This document shows, one piece after another, positions 1 through 8,240 of a stretch of 64,000 nt of DNA; the stretch's first letter is position 1, and each line of letters begins with the position of its first letter. The notes beneath the pieces are model-generated. The model ran no database searches and was not told the origin of the DNA. It saw nothing but the letters and a program-made list of their open reading frames with translations. Source of the DNA: Deltaproteobacteria bacterium (lineage in GTDB: Bacteria > Myxococcota_A > Polyangia > JAAYKL01); assembly GCA_016936575.1 (NCBI GenBank), contig JAFGXQ010000172.1, forward strand, positions 1-64,000, written 5' to 3'. The translations under genes and the position numbers were made by a program.

Positions 1-16
1 GAAAACGATATACGGG

Positions 17-1242
17 TTAAAAGTAGAGTTGAAATTGCGACACCGCGATGTAGTCGGTACGCTGCGCGCCGGAATACCAGTCCACAGTGAAATTGGTGTC
101 CCACTTGAACTGCGAACCGTAAAAGAATATGCCGAGTCCGCCGGTGAACTCGTGCAGATTGTTTGCCTCGTCACCTGCCGGATCGCAGAAGCTGTACCGA
201 AACGCCGGCTCAAATTTCTGTGCCAGCACCATGCCCACCTTGCTGCGAAGCGCATGTCCGACATACTCAGGGGATTCGTAAAAGCTCCCTTCCGACTCGC
301 TCACAAAGTACCATCCCGCCGCCGCAGTGAAATGTTCCCACTTGAAAATCGCATCCATTTCCCACGCAGCATCCCGTAGTCGTCCCAATCCGCATCAAAA
401 TCCGCCTGCACGGATGCACCAACACCCAGCCGGGGCGGACCGCCCTCCAGATCAGAACCGGTATACCCCTTCACGTTTCCCACATTGTATCCAATTCTCG
501 CCACCAAAGTCGGCTGAAACCGCTATGGGTAATTGGTTACTGTCACCTCCTCAATGGGCGCATCTTCCACAGGAACCAATTGACCATCTTCAGAAGTTAT
601 GGACGGATGCACTGTACCTCGTACCACAGGCATGGCGTTGGTGCCGTTAAACAAGCCGACGGCCCACTCCACACCCGGTCTGGACGCCATGAAATTGTTG
701 CTGAACTCCACACCGATATCTATGCCGTACCCAAGCGGAAGGCCGGTCTTGGCATATGAAAACGCACTGGGAAACAGTACGAAGGTTTTTTCTATCGGCG
801 ATGTCAGATAATGTCGGCCATACGGCTTCTTTCCCTGTCCCACGCGAACGTACAGTCGATTTTTTTTCAACTCATACAGAAAATAAATATAGGCCACCTT
901 GAACTGCCCCAACCCAAAATCCGGAAAAATCGTAAATGTCAGCTTCCGAGTGAATAAATGCCCCGAAAACAACAACACCGCATTCGGATTGCTGAACCGA
1001 TTGATTCGCTTTCGCGCGCTTTCCGACACATCGGCCGCAAGATAGGTGTACCGCAATTTGAACATTCCATTGAACTTCAGTAAAAAGCGCTCATCCGCGG
1101 TTTCCAGATACAGCCCATATGCGTATCCCACGCGACCGGGCGCATCCGACGAGGCCGCGTTTTGGGGTTCGGCCGCCGTTGCCGAGAGAGCAAACAACGA
1201 ATGCGCAAACCACATTACGACCACAAGTTGCCATTTAGCCAT
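17..1242 (-). pseudogene. Outer-membrane porin gene, disrupted
   Basis: The reading frame begins MAKWQLVVVMWFAHSLF, a clean signal peptide, and continues as an amphipathic beta-strand protein resembling the phosphate-selective porin (OprP/OprO) family. I chose the ATG at 1242 because GGGAGGGG lies just upstream; another ATG at 1254 overlaps the stop of the kinase gene. The frame meets TAG at 523-525, but the same frame continues beyond it as plausible barrel sequence (RFQPTLVARIGYNVGNVKG). It then needs a one-base shift near the C run at 373-375: adding one base would join DADWDDYG to DAAWEMDAIFKWEHF. The shifted frame ends at 17 with QFQLYF, a terminal Phe typical of outer-membrane barrels. 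Two separate lesions suggest a decaying gene, although assembly error is possible. If only the first part is made (to 523), the barrel would be incomplete. Confidence 0.75.
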
Positions 1243-1253
1243 GTCCCCTCCCA

Positions 1254-3350
1254 TTATTGCACAACCGAATCGTCTTGATGCACCTGCGATGAAGAGGTGG
1301 GCAATGTGAATTCGAACCGCGCACCGCCTTCGGGAGGAGAGGACACCGTAAAATCGCCGCCGTGTTGACGGGTGATGATGAAGTAGCTCACGGCCAGTCC
1401 CAAACCGGTTCCCTTGCCCACCGCCTTGGTGGTGAAAAAAGGCTCGAATACGCGTCCTATCGCCTCGGGTGAAATGCCCGGTCCGTTGTCGGATACCGAC
1501 ACCCGCACCCAGTCGTTTTCAACCACGGCGTCAATTTCGATTTTCATCTCCCGGCTTTCAGCATTTCCATTTATATGTGATTCCCACAGCGCGTACCCCG
1601 CGTTGTTGAGCAGATTCAACAGCACCTGCTGAATTTGACCACGAATGAATAACGCCTCCACATCTGGTCGGTATTTCTTGACGATTGCAATTTTTTGAAA
1701 ATCAAACCGCTCATCCACATCAAAATCCACCTTCGCCAGCTGAAGCGACAAATCGATTGTCTCTGCAAGATTACGATATTCCAGCTCCGCCGAATTCGCT
1801 CTTGAAAAAGAGAGCATATCTCGGATGACCGCAGCCGCACGAACACCCGAGGTGCGGATATTCTCAATCAGTGTTTTCACTCTCTGTGCCTCGCAGTATC
1901 GCTTTAACGACTCCCGGGAAACCCCCAACTGCTCTGCCACCCGTTCATTCCTGCTGGTATCCGACAGGACGCGCTGCTCCAGCAATTGCGCATTCTGCAT
2001 AATTCCGGCAAGTGGATTATTGATTTCATGAGCCATCCCCGCAGCCAACGTGGCGATGGACGTCATCTTCTCGCTCTGAACCAGAAAATCCTCCATCTTA
2101 TTTCGTTCATGGATACTCTCCGCTGCCCATCGGGCAATTTTCTGAAACTCCTCTATCTGAAACGAATCAGGTTCCAACCTCGCATCGCGCTTTCTTGACC
2201 GTTCAAAAAAATGAAACAAGGCATGCAATTCCGTACGCAGCTGACGCTGAAGCAGTCGGCCGAACACCAGCGCCGCCGCCACCAAAAGAAGCATCAATAC
2301 AACCAACCGAATACTATGCTGCGTCAAGTGGGCGACCAGATGTGCACGCTGAATTTTCGCCTCGGCATCAATATCGGCCACATACATACCGCCGCCCACA
2401 TACCACTTCCACTCGGGAATACCGCGCGTGTAACTGAGCTTCGGCTCACTCTTCTTTCCTTCCAGCGCCGGCATCACATAGGTGACAAAACCACCTCCCG
2501 TCTGAGCTTTTGACACCAACTCCCGAACGATGTACAGGCCATCCCGATCCTGAACATCCCACATTTTTTTCCCCTTGGCAGGGCCTGACAAACTTACCCC
2601 ATCATACGTTCCCGCAAACACATATCCGTCCTTGCCGAACCGAATCCGTTCAATCCGATTCACCGCTTCCTGCTTCAGGTCATCCTCCACATTGCTAAGA
2701 TACTCACCTCCACCGATTACCCAATCCAGCGGCTGAAAATATTTGATGTAAGATATTTTCTCGGCGTACCCGTTGCCGCCGTCCGGGTGCAGATACCGAT
2801 ATTCAACAAACCCCTCATGTGCCGCGGAACGTCCGGCATCGATAAATTTCTGAGCGAAGGAGCGCTTCTCCAAATCATTACCGTCAAGCAGGTTGTTCCC
2901 GATTTCTGAGGGTTGAAATCCATGAAACTGCACGGTTCCAGTGCCATCCACGGCAAACAGATAGCCCCGCCCATCAAAAAAACGCGCCGGCTGCAATGCG
3001 GTGCGAATCATCTCAGCAATCGCGGATTCACTCTTTTGAGATTTGTATCGTTCATAAATGCTGGTCGCCAACTGATGAGCATCGTTCACCCGCTCCTTCA
3101 ATTGCTTGCGAAGTCGGGGCGCCGCTTCGGAACGCTTATATTCGATGAACGAAATAACCCGATCCACTTCATGCTTCAACTGCTCCTGTTGCGCGAGCAT
3201 GCTCTTTTCTCGCAGTCGTTCCACCTGAAAGCGATAATCATCAAGCTCCACCAGGGTCCACAACAACGCTACAACCGCCATTCCGACAACAACAATAAAC
3301 ACCATTCGCCTGAAAAACAGCAGCAGAATAGATTGTCTCTCGTTGCCCAC
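1254..3350 (-). CDS. Cache-domain sensor histidine kinase
   Basis: Membrane sensor kinase of about 698 residues. A first membrane helix lies near residues 15-33, followed by a periplasmic sensor with two Cache-like repeats (GYLFAVDG...WVIGGGEYL and GYVFAGTYDG...WYVGGGMYV, about residues 125-325). A second helix at about 346-365 leads to the HisKA dimerisation domain with the H-box MAHEINNPLAG (phospho-acceptor His about 441) and a HATPase domain with DNGPGIS and GKGTGLGLAVSY. Cache modules usually bind small extracellular metabolites. I prefer the GTG start at 3350, preceded by AAGGGA, over a TTG at 3371. The stop overlaps a porin ATG as TAATG, suggesting translational coupling. No response regulator is adjacent, so this is an orphan kinase; the ligand is unknown. 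Confidence 0.9.
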   Translation of the reverse strand: MGNERQSILLLFFRRMVFIVVVGMAVVALLWTLVELDDYRFQVERLREKSMLAQQEQLKHEVDRVISFIEYKRSEAAPRLRKQLKERVNDAHQLATSIYERYKSQKSESAIAEMIRTALQPARFFDGRGYLFAVDGTGTVQFHGFQPSEIGNNLLDGNDLEKRSFAQKFIDAGRSAAHEGFVEYRYLHPDGGNGYAEKISYIKYFQPLDWVIGGGEYLSNVEDDLKQEAVNRIERIRFGKDGYVFAGTYDGVSLSGPAKGKKMWDVQDRDGLYIVRELVSKAQTGGGFVTYVMPALEGKKSEPKLSYTRGIPEWKWYVGGGMYVADIDAEAKIQRAHLVAHLTQHSIRLVVLMLLLVAAALVFGRLLQRQLRTELHALFHFFERSRKRDARLEPDSFQIEEFQKIARWAAESIHERNKMEDFLVQSEKMTSIATLAAGMAHEINNPLAGIMQNAQLLEQRVLSDTSRNERVAEQLGVSRESLKRYCEAQRVKTLIENIRTSGVRAAAVIRDMLSFSRANSAELEYRNLAETIDLSLQLAKVDFDVDERFDFQKIAIVKKYRPDVEALFIRGQIQQVLLNLLNNAGYALWESHINGNAESREMKIEIDAVVENDWVRVSVSDNGPGISPEAIGRVFEPFFTTKAVGKGTGLGLAVSYFIITRQHGGDFTVSSPPEGGARFEFTLPTSSSQVHQDDSVVQ

Positions 3351-3399
3351 AGTTCTTTCCCTTGTAAACAAATTTGATATCGTCAGTTGGATAAACGGC

Positions 3400-3409
3400 T
3401 ATAATTATA
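3400..3409. promoter_or_regulatory. Palindromic -10-like element in a divergent gap
   Basis: TATAATTATA is a perfect palindrome, giving a consensus TATAAT hexamer on both strands within the 192-base gap between the divergently transcribed kinase and SGNH-esterase genes. I see no convincing -35 hexamer at proper spacing on either strand, so this is only a candidate shared promoter core. Confidence 0.25.
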
Positions 3410-3542
3410 AATCTTTAATACCGGCCGTCTGATATGTTTCGAATAGACCGCACCGCATTGTTACGAATTCTTCACAACGGTTTTGTCATTTTCCTCACTT
3501 CTTCCCTTGGCAAATGTGTCGGTTTGATGTTTATGAAGAGGG

Positions 3543-4202
3543 GTGAAATATCTTGCGCCCACGATACTTGTTATCTTCATCTTCACGACAGCCGCTATCG
3601 GCGTCGCGAATCCCCTGCCCGCCGTGGTACCCACAGAGACGCCGGAAACATCGAACAAAGATATACCGAATCAACGAAACTGGACGAACATACGCGTGCT
3701 GCACATCGGTGATTCCCATTTGCAGAACTGGGGGTTGAAAGGCACGCTTCGCAAGAAATTTCAAGCCGCTGGCGCCACATACAACGTCGTGGCCTGGAAA
3801 GGCTCCAGTAGCCGTTCGTGGCTGCGCACCGGTAAACTTCACCGTCTGCTGCAGCAAAAAAGCCCAGATGTTGTGATAGTGAATCTGGGTACCAACGTAA
3901 GCCGTGCCAAAGACCCCAACGACTACGCGAAATTCATAAAAAAAATGATTCTCAAAATCTCACCACGCGAATGCTACTGGGTGGCACCGCCGCCCTTGAT
4001 TGAAGACAACAACGGTTTTTACGACATGCTCATTTCCGCTACCAGCCAATGTCATTTGCTGGATTCCAGAAAAATTCCTTTTGAGGTTCCCCATAAAAAA
4101 TATTTTCACCTCAGCAAAAGGCAGTCCGTTCTATGGGCGGAGTATATCTGGGAATGGATGAACGAGACGTCCGACCTCCCGGAGCACGGCGATGGCGTTT
4201 AA
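3543..4202 (+). CDS. SGNH-family acyl esterase/transferase, exported
   Basis: A 219-residue protein with an N-terminal signal peptide or anchor (residues 1-22), then an SGNH/GDSL hydrolase fold. The nucleophile motif is HIGDSHLQNWG (Ser about 58), and NLGTNV supplies the oxyanion Asn block. A C-terminal His in KYFHLS is a candidate catalytic base. The start is GTG at 3543, behind a purine-rich GAAGAGGG. It overlaps the following MBOAT gene by 11 bases, so the two are co-translated. Pairs of a membrane MBOAT protein and a periplasmic SGNH protein O-acetylate exopolysaccharide or cell-wall glycans (AlgI with AlgJ/AlgX, PatA/PatB). I infer that this protein performs the periplasmic transfer or de-acetylation step; the glycan is unknown. 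Confidence 0.8.
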   Translation: MKYLAPTILVIFIFTTAAIGVANPLPAVVPTETPETSNKDIPNQRNWTNIRVLHIGDSHLQNWGLKGTLRKKFQAAGATYNVVAWKGSSSRSWLRTGKLHRLLQQKSPDVVIVNLGTNVSRAKDPNDYAKFIKKMILKISPRECYWVAPPPLIEDNNGFYDMLISATSQCHLLDSRKIPFEVPHKKYFHLSKRQSVLWAEYIWEWMNETSDLPEHGDGV

Positions 4203-5607
4203 CTCCATTCAGTACGCCATCCTTTTTCTCATCGCATTCGGTGGTTTCTGGTTGCTGGGCGAACGCCCCAGGCTGCGAATTCTATTTTTATTGGCAGCCA
4301 GTTATGTGTTTTACGCAAGCTGGAACCCGGTGTATCTGGGCCTTATTGTTCTTTCTTCCAGTCTGGATTTCGTCATCGGCGGCACCATCCATCGAACAAA
4401 CTCCGCGATGCGCCGAAAGCTGCTTCTCGCCACCAGTCTGGTCATCAACCTGGGCATTCTCTGTACCTTCAAATATTTCAATTTCTTCGCGCGGGAATTC
4501 ACTGCGCTCATGGGTGTTTTCGATGTTCAAGTAACGCCTTGGAAGCTCGAAGTGCTGCTGCCGGTGGGAATCTCGTTTTACACATTTCAGTCACTCAGTT
4601 ACACCATCGACATTTACAAAAAAGAACTAGAACCCGCAAAGTGGTTCTTTCAATACCTGCTTTTTGTCGCCTTTTTTCCCCAGTTGGTCGCAGGCCCCAT
4701 TGTTCGGGCGAAAAAATTACTGCCCCAGTTCTGGCACGCACCGAGAGTCAGCAACGATGAAGGGAGCCGCGCCATCTTCTTAATCGCGTTCGGGCTGGTT
4801 AAAAAAGTGGTTATCGCCGACTATATCGGCGGGCACCTGGTGGACCCGGTGTTCTCCAACCCGCAAATGTATTCGGGCATTGAAACCCTCGCCGCGTCGT
4901 ACGGATACGCATTTCAAATCTACGCTGATTTTTCGGCGTACTCCGACATCGCCATCGGTTCCGCCGCATTGCTGGGTTTCGAAATTCCCATCAACTTCAA
5001 TGCACCATACCGCGCAACGGACTTGCGGGATTTTTGGCAGCGTTGGCACATTTCGCTGTCCTCATGGCTGCGCGACTATCTGTACATTCCCATGGGCGGT
5101 TCAAAAAAAGGAACCGGCCGAACCTACTTCAACCTGATGGCCACCATGGTCATCGGCGGTTTGTGGCACGGCGCTTCTCTCACTTTTGTATTCTGGGGCG
5201 CTATTCACGGACTGGCATTGGTCCTCACCCGTGTTATTCAACGCCTCAAACTCACCGCCGCCATTCCGCCGCGAATTGCGAAATTAACCGGCATCGTGCT
5301 TACATTTCACGTGGTATGCGCTGCGTGGATCTTTTTTCGTTCTCCCGATTTCGAAACCGCGCTGCTGATGTTTAAAACCATCGCGACCGGCGGTATCGGT
5401 ATCGCGAATATGGCATTTCCCGCCCTCGCTGTGCTGCTCGCCGCGGTATGCATCCATCAGATGCCCGAAAACTGGATGGAACAGGCAAAAAAACAGTTCG
5501 CACGAATCCCCGCCATCGTCCAGGCTGCTCTGGTTATCGGCATGATTATCGCCGCTGACAAACTGGCTCAAACCGACGTGGCTCCCTTCATCTATTTTCA
5601 ATTCTGA
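4192..5607 (+). CDS. MBOAT-family O-acyltransferase (AlgI-like)
   Basis: A 471-residue polytopic membrane protein of the membrane-bound O-acyltransferase family, AlgI/DltB branch. The family's hallmarks are clear: VGISFYTFQSLSYTID, FFPQLVAGPIVR, YADFSAYSDIAIG, NFNAPY, DFWQRWHISLS and GGLWHGASLTFVFWGAIHG, which holds the two catalytic-region His residues (about 326 and 339). Such proteins move an acetyl or other acyl group from a cytoplasmic donor across the inner membrane to a partner enzyme. The upstream SGNH gene overlaps it by 11 bases and is the obvious partner. No polysaccharide polymerase is nearby, so the acceptor is not identified; alginate is not implied. Confidence 0.92.
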   Translation: MAFNSIQYAILFLIAFGGFWLLGERPRLRILFLLAASYVFYASWNPVYLGLIVLSSSLDFVIGGTIHRTNSAMRRKLLLATSLVINLGILCTFKYFNFFAREFTALMGVFDVQVTPWKLEVLLPVGISFYTFQSLSYTIDIYKKELEPAKWFFQYLLFVAFFPQLVAGPIVRAKKLLPQFWHAPRVSNDEGSRAIFLIAFGLVKKVVIADYIGGHLVDPVFSNPQMYSGIETLAASYGYAFQIYADFSAYSDIAIGSAALLGFEIPINFNAPYRATDLRDFWQRWHISLSSWLRDYLYIPMGGSKKGTGRTYFNLMATMVIGGLWHGASLTFVFWGAIHGLALVLTRVIQRLKLTAAIPPRIAKLTGIVLTFHVVCAAWIFFRSPDFETALLMFKTIATGGIGIANMAFPALAVLLAAVCIHQMPENWMEQAKKQFARIPAIVQAALVIGMIIAADKLAQTDVAPFIYFQF

Positions 5608-5745
5608 TTTTTTTTATTATTTTTGAGCGGTTTGATGTCGTTTTTACATCTAAGTCACAAAGCGGCACGCTAATGTGTGACACTTGGCATGAATGTATCA
5701 GATGTGACATACGCATCGCACAAAACAGCAAGAGAGGACACTCCC

Positions 5746-6774
5746 ATGCATTTACACGAATGGACCTTTGGGGCTTTATTAATCGTATGCATCCTGGCAA
5801 TTGCATGCAGTAAAAACGACGACGGCGCCGATGGCGGCTCCAACGGAGATACCGACGGAGATACGGACGGTGATACTGACGGGGACGGCGACAGCGACAC
5901 CGACGCCGACGGCGACACCGACAGTGACGCCGATGGAGATAGCGACACCGACAGTGACACCGATGCGGACGCGACACCCGAAGTTTGTGACGGCATCGAC
6001 AACGACAACAACGGCATTATCGATGATGTGGACGTGGGCGGCGACGGCATCTGCGATTGTCTGAATATCGGCACCATCGGCCGCATCGGTCCATGGAGCA
6101 CGGGCGGCAACATCTTCGCCGACTGGCTGATTTCAAAAAGTTCCATTCCCCCGGTAGAAATCGGCGATCAAGTGCTTACTCCAGAGCTGTTGGCCGGTCT
6201 CGATGTCATCGTCGTATTACGTGCCGACACCGCTGAACTCGGGCAGGACAGTTCACCGGCTCATCACGAGTTTTCTGAAGACGAAGTGGCGGCCCTCGAA
6301 GAATGGGTGAACGGAAACGGCGGCTTGATGACCACCATCGGGTATCAGGGAGATGAGTCACAGGAAGTTCTGAATGTCAACCGGCTACTGTCACCTTTCG
6401 GTCTCGGGTACCAAACCCAAAACGAATATCTGCAACTCACCGGTTTCCTCACTGAATTCGCAACTCACCCCATTACAGAGGGTATCGAAGAAATCTTTAC
6501 CGACAACGGTGTGGAGCCCAATCCCGAAAACGGCACCCCCATCGCCTGGGGCGACAACGACGCGGTGGCCATGGTGGTCGGCGAACCCGGGGAAGGCAAA
6601 GTTATCGTATTCGGCGATGAATGGATCACGTACGACAGCGAGTGGACCGATATAGATACAGACGGCAACGAGGTGGAAAACCCGCAAATCGTGCTCTTCT
6701 GGCTCAACATGATCAAATGGCTCACCCCCGCTGAAATCTGCCAGGTTGAAATCCCCGAAATCGTCGCCGAGTAA
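5746..6774 (+). CDS. Asp-rich repeat lipoprotein with MopE-like motif
   Basis: A 342-residue lipoprotein. The start is ATG 5746 behind AGAGAGGA; the signal peptide ends in the lipobox-like LAIAC. Residues 34-75 are an almost pure run of Gly/Ser/Ala-Asp and Thr-Asp dipeptides. Then comes VCDGIDNDNNGIIDDV, the metal-binding motif common in MopE-like and deltaproteobacterial surface proteins. The C-terminal 260 residues look globular (LEEWVNGNGGLMTTIGY, GKVIVFGDEWI, LFWLNMIKWL) and resemble the class I glutamine-amidotransferase-like folds seen in DUF4350/ThuA-type proteins; that link is tentative. I infer a surface protein tethered by an acidic, probably calcium-binding stalk. The acidic run and the CDG motif are seen directly; the ligand is unknown. 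Confidence 0.8.
   Translation: MHLHEWTFGALLIVCILAIACSKNDDGADGGSNGDTDGDTDGDTDGDGDSDTDADGDTDSDADGDSDTDSDTDADATPEVCDGIDNDNNGIIDDVDVGGDGICDCLNIGTIGRIGPWSTGGNIFADWLISKSSIPPVEIGDQVLTPELLAGLDVIVVLRADTAELGQDSSPAHHEFSEDEVAALEEWVNGNGGLMTTIGYQGDESQEVLNVNRLLSPFGLGYQTQNEYLQLTGFLTEFATHPITEGIEEIFTDNGVEPNPENGTPIAWGDNDAVAMVVGEPGEGKVIVFGDEWITYDSEWTDIDTDGNEVENPQIVLFWLNMIKWLTPAEICQVEIPEIVAE
5845..5970 (+). repeat. In-frame GAY-ACN-GAY-GGN tandem repeat
   Basis: A 126-base degenerate tandem repeat of 6- and 12-base units encodes alternating Asp with Gly, Thr, Ser or Ala (residues 34-75 of the lipoprotein). Synonymous third positions vary, so the protein repeat is under selection rather than being a fresh DNA slippage product. 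Copy number could still change by recombination. Confidence 0.85.
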
Positions 6775-6840
6775 GGCGATGCGTACGCGTTGACTCCGCT
6801 ATATCGGTCAGAACCAATTAATTTCCCCCATTCAAACTAG

Positions 6841-7629
6841 TTACCGATGGATCTGCTGTTCGAAATACTGTTCCCAGAAAGCCGTGAGTTTGCGGACCTT
6901 GAGGGGAATGACAGTGTCATCGAGGACATTTTGAGGAATGGGCAGTTCGGGCTGAATGGTTACCGTGAGTCTGGGCATAGGCGGCACCTTGTACCAGGGC
7001 ATGCCCTTGGCCAGGGACAGGGGTTCACACCGATATATCACCGGGTGAATCGGAACGCCGCTTCCGACACGCACTGCGATTTGGGCGGCGCCCCGCTGAA
7101 ACGTCACCGGCGCATCCGGTGGACATCGCTCTCCCTGCGGAAACACAATCAGCGGCCTTTTTTCAGCAAAGCTGCGTTTGCACTCGCTTAAAAATTCTTC
7201 GCTGGCCTGGTTGGGAATAAAATCGCACGCTTTGACCACCGACCCGAAAAACGGATGATTCCAAAGCCCCATTTTCACCACACAGTTGAAATCGCGAACA
7301 TAGGCGCCGAGCACCACAATATCGATGAGCGTGAGGTGATTGCAGATAAGCAGACTCGGTTTGTCCTTGGGCAGGTGATGCACCCCCTCTACCCGAATGC
7401 TGCGAAAACCGCCGGTAAGCTGCATAATGCGAATAAACACGCGCCAGGCCAATCGAACCTGACCGTGAAAAATGCTTCTCGCCCGATGACCTTTGAAAAT
7501 CCGAATCACCGGAAACAGCACCACGCCAAGCAGGAACCCCCACACCATAAAAATCACAAAGCTCACCCCTGTACCGCCAACCGTTACAAGGCGTTTGAAC
7601 CAATCGCTCACGAAACGCGTTCCAGTCAT
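6841..7629 (-). CDS. PlsC-family acyltransferase of the APE cluster
   Basis: A 262-residue 1-acyl-glycerol-3-phosphate acyltransferase family protein and last gene of the aryl polyene operon. An N-terminal membrane helix (about 18-42) is followed by the acyltransferase motifs: NHLTLID (block I, His and Asp four apart), FPQGERC (block III) and HPVIYRCEP (block IV). Its ATG overlaps the stop of the DUF3261 gene as ATGA. PlsC-like proteins recur in APE clusters and are thought to help attach the polyene to a lipid or sugar-lipid carrier; the exact substrate is not fixed. It could in principle also serve general phospholipid synthesis, but its place in the operon argues for APE lipid assembly at the inner membrane. 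Confidence 0.85.
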   Translation of the reverse strand: MTGTRFVSDWFKRLVTVGGTGVSFVIFMVWGFLLGVVLFPVIRIFKGHRARSIFHGQVRLAWRVFIRIMQLTGGFRSIRVEGVHHLPKDKPSLLICNHLTLIDIVVLGAYVRDFNCVVKMGLWNHPFFGSVVKACDFIPNQASEEFLSECKRSFAEKRPLIVFPQGERCPPDAPVTFQRGAAQIAVRVGSGVPIHPVIYRCEPLSLAKGMPWYKVPPMPRLTVTIQPELPIPQNVLDDTVIPLKVRKLTAFWEQYFEQQIHR

Positions 7630-8240
7630 TGCGCTGCCCCCGCATCCACCGCATCCGCCTGGACCGTCGTGACCTCTAGCGAATACCCAAGCCTTCGGTT
7701 TTCGAGATTCATCTTTCCAATCAGCGTTTCACCTCGGGTGTTCGGCGTCACTATGATGTCAGACGCCGCACCGAACTCGCGCATGGAATCTGAAAAACGA
7801 CATCGGGCACTGCCGAGCACACGGGTCAGGAAACGCTCCTCTCCAAACATGAGTAGAAAATCGCGTACCAGAAACCGTGGTGGAAACGGCAGCTCAAACA
7901 GCATTTGCGATTCGTACTGAATGGTCTGCCCATCTGCCGTCAACAGAAACAATCGATTGCCCAGGGGCGAAAGGCCTGCCATCGAAAAAGATTCCCCGCC
8001 CACTTCTATCATCGCAGTGAATTCAAATGTTTCATCGCCCTGTGCAAATATCACCTGCTGTACCAGGACCACCGGCTTCTGAACCGCCTGAGCCGCATAC
8101 AATACCCGCACATCATCTTCGTACTGAACGCGGGACTGTTTCCGGTTCACCGAATGCCCCAAACAACCCGGCAGCATCCAAAACGCGCAAAAAAGCCATA
8201 GCGTGCGGATTGCTGCGCGACTGCCTGTAATCTCAATCAT
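7626..8240 (-). CDS. DUF3261 lipoprotein of the APE cluster
   Basis: A 204-residue lipoprotein with signal peptide and lipobox LPGC (Cys about 23). The following domain, including EFTAMIEVGGESFSMAG and FELPFPPRFLVRDFLLMF, fits DUF3261, a family found almost only in aryl polyene and related pigment clusters. I start it at ATG 8240, eight bases inside the end of the MMPL gene; longer upstream frames are an out-of-frame reading of that gene. DUF3261 proteins are presumed outer-membrane or periplasmic helpers in delivery of the pigment, acting with the LolA-like and MMPL proteins encoded just upstream. That role is inferred from recurring context; no enzymatic motif is visible. Confidence 0.85.
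   Translation of the reverse strand: MIEITGSRAAIRTLWLFCAFWMLPGCLGHSVNRKQSRVQYEDDVRVLYAAQAVQKPVVLVQQVIFAQGDETFEFTAMIEVGGESFSMAGLSPLGNRLFLLTADGQTIQYESQMLFELPFPPRFLVRDFLLMFGEERFLTRVLGSARCRFSDSMREFGAASDIIVTPNTRGETLIGKMNLENRRLGYSLEVTTVQADAVDAGAAQ

Noticed and set aside
523..525. Reading TAG in the porin gene as a recoded amino acid
   Set aside because: TAG ends several intact genes here (hisHF, the lyase, the DUF4870-like gene), so it is a normal stop codon.
5845..5970. A CRISPR-like or noncoding tandem array
   Set aside because: The repeat keeps one reading frame throughout and varies at third codon positions, so it is coding.
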